Positions 12,801 through 24,800 of a stretch of DNA of 64,000 nucleotides are shown here, piece after piece. This DNA comes from Timema cristinae. Lineage: Eukaryota > Arthropoda > Insecta > Phasmatodea > Timematidae. The notes under the pieces are model-generated. The model saw only the letters and a program-made list of their open reading frames with translations. It ran no database searches and had not been told where the DNA came from. Every line of letters begins with the position of its first letter. Position 1 is the first letter of the stretch. The DNA lies in NCBI GenBank assembly GCA_039000515.1, contig JBCFYV010011135.1:9426642-9490641 (forward strand), given 5' to 3'. Made by a program: the position numbers and the translations under genes.

Positions 12801-15800
12801 TTTAAAAGATCTACTTGTTCTACTGGTTTAGCCACCCTCTCTTCCACTAAGGTTATAGTTCCCCCTTCACTTTGATTCAGCGTTTGCAGGATTACTTCTT
12901 TACTTGCTACCTCCCCAGAGCTAGCCCCTACTTCCTCCTCACTCCCTTCTTGTTCCTGTCCAAAATTTGCCCTCTTGAATTGACCTGCCCTTTCATCCTC
13001 CTCATAAATAAATGGCATTGTGTCTTCATCATCATACTCTTCAGGTTCTCTTATCACCTTGTCTGCCATGTTGAAAATTTAAATAAATTTTTCTTAAGTT
13101 GATCTATGAATTAATTTTGTGTTAGGCCTTGACAAATTTCAAGTACTATTGATCTAAGAATTACTTTTTATAGTGAGAAATTTAATTTAAAATTAGGCCC
13201 ATACACTTTTATATTGTTAGTTTTAATTTAATTTGTGAAATCCCAACATATAGAAACAAAATTTTACTACCCCAAAATACACAATTGAAATTAGATTTTT
13301 TTTTTTTTTTTTTTTTTATTAGAGTTACAGCTTCTGTTGACCACTTATCTGTCCTCGACGCTGTTTCTTGACTGCATGCCGTCTCCAAAAGGTCCTCAGT
13401 CCCGTTCCTTGATGGTGTGCCGTCTCTTGCAGGTGTGCCGTCTCTTGCAGGTGTGCCGTCTCCAACAGTCCTTTGCGCTGTTTCTTAACTGTGCCGTCTC
13501 CTTGGTGTGGTGTGCCGTCCTTTGGTGATTATGTGCCGTCTCCTGGTGTGCCGTCCCGTCCCTTTAGCTCAGTTGACGCACCTCTGTCTCAGTTCGCGGT
13601 ATTCGTGCCCCTAAGTTGTAGCGCCATTTGTTATGTTACGTGTTCGTGGCAAGCGTTAATAGTTGCATATTAACCCCCACGTTGTATCGCCATTTGCTAT
13701 ACTTCTCTTTTTATTGACGTATAATTGCCCCGTGATTGGGAGTCATTTGTTATACTTCTTTTCAGCCCCTCGTTGGACGTCATTTGTTATATTTCTCCTC
13801 CCCACGTTAGAATGCTATTTGTTATATTACATAACAGAATCATTTAAGAGTCACTCTGTAAATCATCGTTTCTATTACGCAACTATGTGCTTTACTTATA
13901 ATGCCTCGTTCCTTATCATTAGACTTTAATAAATGATAATATATCACATAAAGTTTGATATCTATTTATTCCTTAAATTGAAAACATATTGGTATTAATA
14001 TTCTAATCGAAACACGATCATGTCGAGGGCCTAGCAACTTATAATCACCGATCGCTTAAAGCACGTCCATTCAAGACCACGACTGATTGCACAGTAAAAT
14101 ACGAAGTTTCAAAAAGTCACATATATCTGAGTTCAATAGAAGCTTCTCGAAGGAACCTTTCTAACGGTAAATTACACACCTACAAACTCAGAAAAAAATA
14201 CCTATTGCGTGTGGAATCTTCTCGAAGAGGAAATTACTTTAAAAGATCTTAACTTGTCTGGATTACGTTAAAAGACGTTAACATTTCTTAAGTTTAGCTC
14301 CAGTAGATGCTGCCATCGTACCTCGAGGCGCGAACTAACTAGTAAATAATTTAGAGGAAGACGTGATTTAAGCGCCACGTAATAGGTTGTACAATTTAAA
14401 TAAAGTAAAATATTGTTAATTATATGTAAAATATTTTTGAATATATAAAATAATTAGAATGATAAATGGTCAATGCTTTCAAATATCCTTAGGGTCAAAT
14501 CTATAGCATTACAGGGTCTCTCTAGAAATAATCTTACTATGAAATGTATTTCAATTCAGTTTATAATGCTTATAAAAGTCGATGTTCATACTTTAAAATA
14601 AGATGTTTAAAATAATAGTATGAAATAGTAAATGCTTTTTTTTATTTGAATATGATAAGTTTGGTAAAATATTTATTGCAATGTTGATCAAAGCTGATTT
14701 TAGACCGTTAACCAATATAATTCTATAGCTTTATAAAAACTAATGCTAGTTTTATAGTTGAACGTATTAATACAAGTTTTAAATAACTTAATTTCGAAAA
14801 CAATCTATATGTATTCTTAATGTTAAATTTATTTTAACTGTAATTTTAATTTGACAAAGGAACTATGTAACTAATAGTAAACATAATGACTATTAAAGTA
14901 TTTAGTGATCTCAATAGCATGTTTGTCTACTGGCTAGGAGTATTGGGTTCAATTCCGGCATGGCTAAAAAAAATTATCATTGGTGAGAGATGGGTTTACC
15001 TTTTCACATTGAAAATTAATAGCCGGATGTTGTGCCTGTACTAGTCTAAAGTTAGATTATAAGGTATATAAAGCTACGACAGGCCTAGCAAGCCGTTAGT
15101 GAAAAATATATGGCTCTAGTAAAAAAAAAAACTGACCAAGGCCATAGGTTGGGAACAGTAATGAATGTGAAATTTAACTATTTTTATTTTCATTGCCTTG
15201 TTATACAATCAACTTAAACTGAGGATAATTCAAATTGGACAAAAGTATTAAATTGATTTACCAGTCAAAAATAGTTTTAGATCTCTAATATATCATTTAT
15301 ATTAAATTTTATCTTAATTTTAACAATACCTTTAAGTTGCCGAATCATTTATAAGTGAAACTGATGATATTATTTGAATTAAATAGCATTTACACATGAT
15401 TACGTTGTTGAAATGGATTTGTATGTACATCAAGAGGAAGCTCGAAAATGACACAACTACAAAACTTTCAATCTGGATCTTGAGCTTTAGTGACAAGCTC
15501 GACTCAAAGCTCAAAATTCGAGTACTCGCAGAACTCTAAAGGAAATCAATTTTTCACTTTTTAATATGCATTTTGTTGTATAAGGAAGAAGGTTAAAAGA
15601 GGGTTAAAAATAAATATATAATATAGCTATTAGAGATGGGTCGAATCCACTATTTCTCGAATCTGAATCTCGATTCCGAATCTACATTTTATTTTCGAAT
15701 CTCGAATCCGAATCCTAGCAAATCGCTATAAATTTTATTGAGTTACAAATAGACCTACATTACAAAATATAGGTCTAAACTGTGAATAAGGTTTATTTCA

Positions 15801-18800
15801 ATCATGCTTTCAATTTTAATCAACCCCAACCTTCTCCCCCGCCCCTCACAAAATACAGGTTAAAATCCAGCCAAATTAAACAATCTAGACTCATATTATT
15901 GTTTAAAAATCAAATCAATTAAAATTTGAGTGTCTTTTAGTTAATTTTAAAAGTGTTGTTAGAATGGGTTGAGTTTCTAGATAACATGTGAAATAAACAG
16001 ATTAGGCCTAGATATCCTTTGATCAACTTTAATCATCATTAAAGGATATTTTATTGTATTAAGATAGCAAAAATAAAAATACAAACGGATATTTTTAATA
16101 AAGACTAAAACAACATGCTTAGCAATTAAACATACATTGGAAAGAGTAAACTCAATAATGCCTAAGTATGTTTTATATTATTTTCTTTTATATCCATTAT
16201 CTATTTTTGCGTAGAAAACAAATATATTCGATTCTTGTGATATATCGATTTCTGAGAATACATTCTATTTAAAACACGAACATATTTTCGACTACATTAT
16301 GTTCATTGCCATTTCATAAGGCAGGACTACGTTCGAATATTTCCACAATTACTTCAATAACATATTTTTTTTTAAATAATAAAAACTAAGCTAAAATCAA
16401 TTTAAAAATAAATAATGGATTAGCAACTTGTTATTTGATTCTTAAAACTCGAGAGCGCTTACTAAGTGATCAGATTACTTGAATCGATTTTAAACAAACA
16501 ATCGATATACGATACGTAGGCCGGTAGGGATAAATAAACAATTTTATCGCTGTCTGGCTGTTGACAGTATTTATTTTTCATGAAACCCAACAAAATGTCT
16601 AACTTATGGATCGTATGCAATAAATTTGGGTTCTTTACATACTTGTAGATAATTAAAATCAGTTGGGTGGTAAGAATTAACAGTATCTTTATTTTAATCA
16701 TCACTCGGGCGAGTAAACGTAATATACATCATGGCGACTGACTTTATATCGTGTGTAATGGCGGCTGACTTTGTATCATACGTAATGTGTTCTTATTTCT
16801 GTTTAAAAAAAGCCGTAATTTGTTTTATTTATTTCGAGTTTATTTGTAATTCTAGTTTTCATTTTCAGTTTTTGAAGAGTTTTGATGTGTTCATTAAAAT
16901 ATTTACAAGATTGTTGGTGAGGTGAAAGTTTTAGAAGTGAGCATGTGCCAAAACGGTCGAGTCCAAGTTCCCCATATGGTTGGGAGGGTAGGGTACTAGG
17001 CATGTAAGATTTTCCACACCTAACAATTTTTTATTTTTTTAAATAATGATTTTATTCATGTAAATCTCTTTTGTCCAACCAAATAAATATTACGGATTAA
17101 GTTGTACTTTTCAAGTAGGCCTAACTAAGTAATTTTTGAATTCAACATATTATGCTTTGTTTAGGAGGTGAAAGATTCGATCATCAAATCCAGTAAAACA
17201 CCGAATCTTCGAATCTCGAATACTTATCAGGATTCGGTGAATTCGAGGATTCGAAGATTCGAGTGCCCCATCTCTAATAGCTATTGATGGGATGTTTATA
17301 ACATTATTTTTACATAAGTAAGGTTAATATAATACTTGTCCCAATGATATACCCACCATAAAGCTTCTTGAGATAGAGAGATGTGCCGTAGCAGTGCACT
17401 CTACCATGGTCCATGATTGCAATGCGATCTCCAAGGACATCAGCCTCCTCCATGAAGTGGGTGGTGATCAAGATGGTGCGAGAACCTCGCATGCTCTAAG
17501 AACAAACAGAAACTGTCACAACAATGGATTGGTTTCGTCGTTAACAGAATAGCCTTTCTCATCCTTAAGCAATAAAGAGTTTCTAAAGACTCTGGCACAA
17601 AACATGCCCTTATACTAATTTGAGTTTAAGATGTAAGGTTTATGAGGAGCGTGTTATCTGTAATGAGGAGAAACAGGATTAAGAATTAAGTTATCCTGCA
17701 AAGAGTAGGAGTACAGGAAGCAAGACTGAGATGGTATGGGCATGTAACGAGAATGCAAAAAGAAAGAATGTCGAAGAGAATGATGAAGATGAAGTATGTA
17801 GGTAGAAAAAAACCACAAAGGAGAACAAGAAAGAGAATGAAATATCAAGTAACAGAAAGTGTGTGAGTGAGAGAAGAATGGTGAAAGGATAGAGGAAGAT
17901 GGAGACAATTTACTAAAACTGGCCACAGGCTGGAAACAGTTGATGATGATGTGAATTTGGTCACAATATAACAGTCATAAAACCCAGATCAAACACTCAC
18001 TAATGGCCTTTGGTTGAGGGAAATAAATTTTCTTATAATGGTAACTTTAATTAGTTTCAGGAATATTAAGAAAAGAAAATGTAATAGTGCAGCTAGTACA
18101 GTTTTTATTGCAATTTGGGGTAAAAAATGCCAAGGCACGATGACATATACTATTTAATAAAAAGTATGTATTGTTTTTATATCACTTCTCATTAAATTCA
18201 ACTTAACTGAACATTGTTTGCATGTAAATTGCTAATTAGTCAATCTCACAAAAAGATCCAATTTAGTTCTATCCAGTGTTAGAATATCATTTATATGTTA
18301 AGAATAGATAAGAATAGCACCCAGATCAAAAGTTGATCAATTTTGTTAATCACAACACAAATGTACAGTAGTCTTGTTAGTTCAAATTCAGGATTTCCAC
18401 TATTTTCTTAATACAAAAGTCTAATGTTTTCTAGACAGTATTCCCATTTTTCCGAACTATTTAAAGAGTAGTATATAGGAATTGACTTTTGTGAAGTCAA
18501 TGATATGTAGAACACAATGACTTGACCTTAATTGAGAAATGTAATGTATGCAATATATTTTTATTTTTTTTTGCTTATTTTTTCCTAAAGCACCATGTCT
18601 TACTTTCGGTTCAGGTTATATGCTTTTATACTAACTACACTAATGTGTTAGCAATGAAAAAGGTTGAATATAGAAGAATTGTACCCATGTTTTGGGGATG
18701 GAGATAGGAAAACATATTTTAAAAAACCACCCTCAGTACATTCGAACAAGATTCTAACCCTGATCTACCAGTAGTAACGTTTGCTTGTGGTACCAAATTA

Positions 18801-21800
18801 TGTTTGGTTCAGGCTTTGGTAATGTCACCTACAGACCACGCTAGTAACCCAGTAACTTGACTTAGGGGAGTTGTGCTGACCAGAGGTACTAGCAGAGTGG
18901 CCGTCTCGGGCCAGAAGTTGGAGGAGACGACCTGTTGGTAGCCGTGCGGGAAGGAAGGCAGTTTGTTGTTTGTACAATGCGGCAATAATAAACAAGTCTG
19001 AAAGAACTAGAGGATCATTTGTGTCTTTCCTTGGCAATCCCTGCATTTAGTCAGCACAGAAGTACACCATCAAGCTGGGGCTATTCGGGGGCCACTTTTG
19101 TTTTCTTCTTTTAAATGTAAAAGTTTTATTGTCTTCATTCCTATTATATGTTTCTATCCACCTTTCCTGTACCTTCTCCCAAAAATAATACAGTTATCTT
19201 ATAAAGCGAAAAGAGGTTTTCCTTAAGGAGAGCCACAGATACATAAGTTTGTTTTTTTTGTTTTACCAAAAACTTACACATTTTAACATTTAAACCTTAC
19301 CAGAAATAAACACAAAATGTAAATACAACACATCAAACATCCAGCAGACAGCTCACACAATACACTCAATAAGAACGGTAATGCTATTGAGATAGCAGTG
19401 CATGCACGTCTGATACCAACTCAAAGTATTGTAAACTCAATCCATCAATGTGTCGCAATTCATCTCGAGGATATATACTGTACTGCCAGAGAAAAAAGTT
19501 CGAGAACCACTCCACTAAAGGATAATTTGTGTTTTTTCCTTGGTAATCCGTGCACCTGGTCGGCGTGGTAGCACATCGCCAGGCTGAGGCAGTTCGTCAG
19601 GCCAGGTGCTACACCTAAGGCCATGCAGTCCAGGGGTTGGACACACCATCATAAGCAGTCCAATCTATTGCAAGAGTTATAACTTATACCAGCGATCACC
19701 AAATGTTATTATTTTTATTAGCACCACGTCCTACAACCCGTTTGGGCTATACGCACTTACACTAATGTGTAATGGTATGTTGATTGTGATATGAAATGAA
19801 GGACCTACAGTTTAACGTGGAATCCGAACCACGGTGGAGGCCTGGCATTCCCCACATTCACAAGATGTCTTGTCAGAGGTAAAGGAAGGGTTTGGTAATC
19901 AGATAAATCTGTGGCGGGACCGAGGATTGAACCCCGGCCGCCAGCATAGAAGTCTGACACCTTACCCCTAGACCACCAGGTCACCATCACCAAATGGCAG
20001 ACCACGGTTCACATATGGCATATGGGACAACAGAGAATATTTTAAGGACCTTGATGAGATAGCAATAAACAGAAGAAATAATACTATTTCGGTGGTAGGC
20101 AGGTAGTAGACATGGAAGGCCAGCAATAATAAACTAAAAGGGAAAAAAATCAAGTTTTTTAATCAGTATAGTCCTATAGGGCTTGAACTTGAGTCACTAT
20201 TAAAGTTTTGCCGGACTGCGGAAGTATGTCAACCCTGCCTAAGAACATTCAACGACCAAAGTGGGTTATGCAGTTTGTCATGCAATCCAATATTTAGAGT
20301 AGAAAATAGTGTAGGGGTGGGGAAGTCAAGGTATGTACTCAAACTAGAGTGCTTTTTCTTTCATGCAAGGCCTTCATTTTTCATCATCATCAATCAGCTG
20401 TTTATATAGCGTCCAAATTCCTCTGCTTTCCACTTTCTTAAAATGCCTGGTAGTTATTTTAATAAGATGTTCTCCTTCATCCAAAATAATAGCAACCATA
20501 GCCATTTTTTTCACGAAGAAATTACTTAAAGTCCTGGTCCTGGTAACACTTTTTGCTACCCTAAAGTATGTCCGTACAATAGAAATCCTTCTGACAAATG
20601 CTCGTTGATTACTGAACGACATAGCAGGTGGAACAATCAGGCTTCAACCACGTAGAGCCGCCTGCAGAATGTGAATGCTACGTTCCTAATCTTGTCTTAC
20701 GGGCGTTGACAGTGTCCGGCATGTTTGTGGTCAGCCTGTGACAGTCCGCTCAGGTCCTGTTACCGTTAGATGCATGTGAGACCTTTACAAGGATTGTAAT
20801 ATTTTCAACATAATATCCTTCTATTCTTAGAGTGCTGACAGGAGACAGGAAGAGGTAAAAGAATCATAGGGGAATAACACTGATATGCCAATGTACACAA
20901 ATATATGAGAAGATACCATGGGCATAAGGGGAATTTAACTTGTCAAAAGAGGGGTGAGGGGGGTTTGAAATCTTAAGTCTATGAAAAGATGTTAGGACTT
21001 ACTATTAGATCCTAAGAAATGAGAACATTGTTATTTTATACAGTTGTGGTGAAACTTTATTTGTATTAGAAGGTGGAGGTGGGTCAGGTAACAAAAAAGT
21101 TTTTTATTGACTTTCTACTCTCTTCTCCCAGTTAATGTTAGAAAATTGGATGCTGCAAGAAGATAATTGTAGTATTTCTTGTTTGGAGAGTTTTTAAAAA
21201 TTATACACTTTTCATGGCTATTTAGAATAGTGCTCCCCCAATTATTATTTTTTTAATTTGGATACTCTTAGAGGGTATTTATAGTAGTCCTCATTCAGCA
21301 AATTTTTTTAAAATTTTGATACCTCTAAGAAGTGTTTGGTTTGTATAGTTAAATTCCTTAGAATATATTTGAAGTGATCCTCGCCCAGATTTTTTTTTTT
21401 AATTTGGAATGTCCTAAAAGCTATTTATAGTGTTCTTCACCAGATTTTTTTTTTTTAATTTGGAATGTCCTAAAAGCTATTTATAGTGTTCTTCACCTGA
21501 TTTTTTCCCCCTAGGAAATTATATGCCTTTAAAAGATATTTAATGTGGCCTTCCACCGGCAAATTTTAAAAATTGGATGCCTTAAGAAGCTATTGAAAGT
21601 GGTCTTCCCCAAACACATTTTTTTTAAATTGGATACATTTGGAAGCTAATTGGAGTGGCCCTCGCTTGGATCTTTATAAAATATTATATGCACATAGAAA
21701 CTATTTAACTATTTGGTTGGAGTGACCCCCTACGAATATTTCTTTTAAAAGTTAAATGCCTTTAGAAGCTATTTAAAATAATATTTGCCTGGAATTGTTT

Positions 21801-24800
21801 TGAAAATTAAATGCCTAAAGAAGTTATTTTGACGTTTGATACAAGGTTATCTTTAAGCTTCATATTAAGGACTTCAGATAATTGGGGGGGGGGGGGGGGT
21901 TGACCCCTTAAACCCCCCTCACTATGCCCATGGAAGATACTAGAAAAGGAAAAAAAAAGATAAGAAAAAAAATGTAAGGGGAACGAGGAACAAGACAAAT
22001 TTAAGGAACAGAGGTCTATAAAAGATTTGATATTTACTTTACGACAGTTGATGGAGAACGAGGTATGAATTTGGGAAGTGTGGATAGAACTAAAGTCAGT
22101 AAAGCAATGGAAGAAGCTGAAGTGGAAAGATGAGTTGTAATGAAGGCAAAGTATATGTTTGAGGCTAGCATGAGTTGTGTTGTGTTAAGACAGAGAAGGG
22201 GTGGACAGAGTGTTTCCAAAAGGGGTATGTGTCAAGTGTAGCCCTTACATCACACTGTCAAAACTACTGTTTTATCAGTATTGTTACGTATCTGCTTCCG
22301 GTGGCCGCACAGTCTAAGGCATCACTCTTGCAATAAGCAGACTGCCAATGACAGGGAGATTAAAGTTTGAATACAGGTTGGGTATCCTGAGAGTGGTGTT
22401 TCCAAAATAGTTTTCCAATCCTCCTCCATGCAAATGTGGATACACTTTTGTTAAATTACTCTTTCTTATCCCTATTTTATTAGTGTAATTAGTATATATG
22501 CATATAACCTTAACAGTTAGAAAAACGCTGTACTAAAAAAAATATTGTTAAGTGATTTGAGACTCGACAACTTACTAAAATTAAATCCCAAACTTCTCTT
22601 CGAGCTTCAGGGTCCATTCCAGAAGTAGGTTCATCAAGAATCACTACCTAAACAAATATTTAAGTAATAAAAACAACAAATATAACCTTGATAGAGGCAA
22701 AGTAATATAGTAATATCAAAATTGTAATCTATACAAGGTGGCCTAAAAATCTAAGAAACACAAATTCCAGAATTTTCTTCGATTTAGAAAGCAACATTTT
22801 TTTGACTAAAGCTCATGCAATTAGTAAGGATGTATTAGTTATCAAAATACTCCATTTGTTATTAAGATATTTTTCTTTTAAAAAAAATTTTAGGTCTCAA
22901 AGTTCACAATTAAAACAGAAGAAAAACTATATCAGTAATTATTGGGGCACATCAAGCCCCTTTAAAATAATTACAATAGTATGTTTAGTTGTGTTTTAGT
23001 TGTGAACTTGAAAGTGTGTAGACCTTTTTCGTTTATTCTATTAACAATATGTATTAATTACAGTTATTTTTAGTTATGGTTAAGACTTCGAAAGACCTAA
23101 GGTTAAAATATAAAGGTGAGAGGATAGTATACAAAAGAAATTAATAAAAAAGTTAAAATTATTAACAGGTTAAAATTAAATATATTTTAATATTGAGAAA
23201 CAAATCCAAGTTACGCTTTCGATAAGCATTAAAATATATGAGATAAAAATAAAAATATTAAAAATATTCATGACATAACATAATTATCAAGTCAAATGGT
23301 GACCATCATTGAGAAAAATAAATACATGAAACCATATTAAGATAATTAATATCAGAAATGAAATGAGGACAACAAACAATTCAAACAATGAAGATGGCTA
23401 ATTTAAATGGAGTAAACAAGTAAAAGTATAAAGTTACAGGTAATACAAATAATGTAAAATAAGGTTGAAAAGGTAACAAACTATTAAAAATGTCCAGTGT
23501 TTATGTGAAGAAACGAAGTCTTAAACTTGATATCAGTCCCGTTACTCCTTGGGCAAGTTTCAGCGTTTAGAAGCGGATTAAACTTTGGCCGGCGTGTTTC
23601 GGTACATACGTACCATATTCATGGCACAAGGTTGTCATGTGAGAGCACAGTTAATGTTATGAACTATAAATTGCTCCTTACTTATTTAAATTTTAGAATG
23701 TTTTCTAAAATGACAGTTATTTTTGCCGAAATATCTGGAATGTACTATTTTTATTCATTTGATGTATTTAATGAGTAATTTCTGAACCAACTGATATTTA
23801 TATATATATATATTATATAAATCAGCATAAAAGAATTTCTTTGAGCGAGTATGAAAGGGGCTACCAATTTTGCCGGGAAAGGTATTTTTCTATTCCTTTT
23901 AATGTTCTTTTACATCTCACTGACAGCTTCACTTCTCTTCCTAAAGAAGTTATGATATGGATTTTTATCACTTATGAAAAATTTGTCAACTCCGCTTGGG
24001 TTTAAACCCAAGAACATCGGGTCGTTAGGTGAGCACATTATCTCAAGACCACCGAGGTCAACTCTGAAAGTTTTATAACCCCTGATAATTTTACGTGGTT
24101 CTTCATAATTTCCCTTGCATGGGTCACCCTAAAATAACAGATCAGTTTTGAAATCTCACTGCAAATCGAGTACTAACCTTTGTCTTCCCGATGAGGGCAA
24201 TCGCCAACGATAGCTTCCTTCTTGTACCCCCAGAAAGTTGACCAGGGAGCTTGTTACGTTTGTGATCAAATTTTAGTTTGGTGATAAGGATTTCAGCTTC
24301 AGTTTTTGCTTCTTCTTTATCCATGCCTTTGAGCTATTTAAAAAAATATAATTTGATATTTTACATCTATAGTTTCAACCTATTAGTAAGGACAATATTA
24401 AATGCATTCGAGGGAAAGTGAGACAGGCCTATGAACCTTCCAATATCCCCCCCCACCTCCACCCCCCACCCCCTCTGCCAGGGTTATAAAACCATCTGTT
24501 AAAACAATCGCATAATATTAATTTAAATTAGCTGAAAAATGACACCTGGACACAGGAATCGAACCCTGACCTTTTGGCTTAATTATAATGTTTTTCAACC
24601 TGTGTGTTTATATTAATTGCATAGTACACAAATCATGAAGATGTAATTTGACAGTGAAACTATTTTAGCAGTACATAGGTTTAACAAACAAAAATGTTTA
24701 TTTTTAGGCTACTGTACTTTTAATGGTTTGTGGATAGCAACCGTTGTCTCCTGAGACCTCTGAAGGTTCCTGACAGTTTAAAGCTCTTATTACTCAGCTC

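Larger units (their letters stand above)
4527..14513 (-). mobile_element. Ty3/gypsy LTR retrotransposon, element 1 (frameshifted)
   Basis: Complete element of 9987 bp on the minus strand. LTRs are at 4527-5409 and 13629-14513 (883 and 885 bp), each starting TG and ending CA in plus-strand view, and flanked by a 4-bp target duplication GGGT (4523-4526 and 14514-14517). The order gag, protease, RT, RNase H, integrase marks it as Ty3/gypsy (Metaviridae-type). The coding region changes frame at least six times. About 2.4 kb of non-coding sequence lies between integrase and the 3' LTR. It sits in intron 12, inside a hAT-like element. Confidence 0.93.
3680..15538 (-). mobile_element. hAT-like non-autonomous element, split by Ty3/gypsy element 1
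   Basis: The left end TAGGGGTCTGCGAG and right end CTCGCAGAACTCTA are inverted repeats. The flanks match at 7 of 8 bases (AAAGGAAC at 3672 and AAAGGAAA at 15538), allowing one base of boundary ambiguity. The right arm read in reverse matches the left part of the element at 27059-28154 over some 250 bases, so the two are copies in opposite orientation. Into this copy were later inserted SINE A (about 4080-4380), the LTR retrotransposon (4527-14513) and SINE D (about 14900-15135). No transposase frame is seen. Confidence 0.75.

Noticed and set aside
16731..16925. Transposase fragment in the 15.6-17.3 kb element
   Set aside because: The 64-codon frame is Cys/Phe-rich with no known motif.
18825..19046. 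73-codon minus-strand gene
   Set aside because: No recognisable domain, part of a GC-richer repeat-like stretch, no splice context linking it to the ABCA exons.
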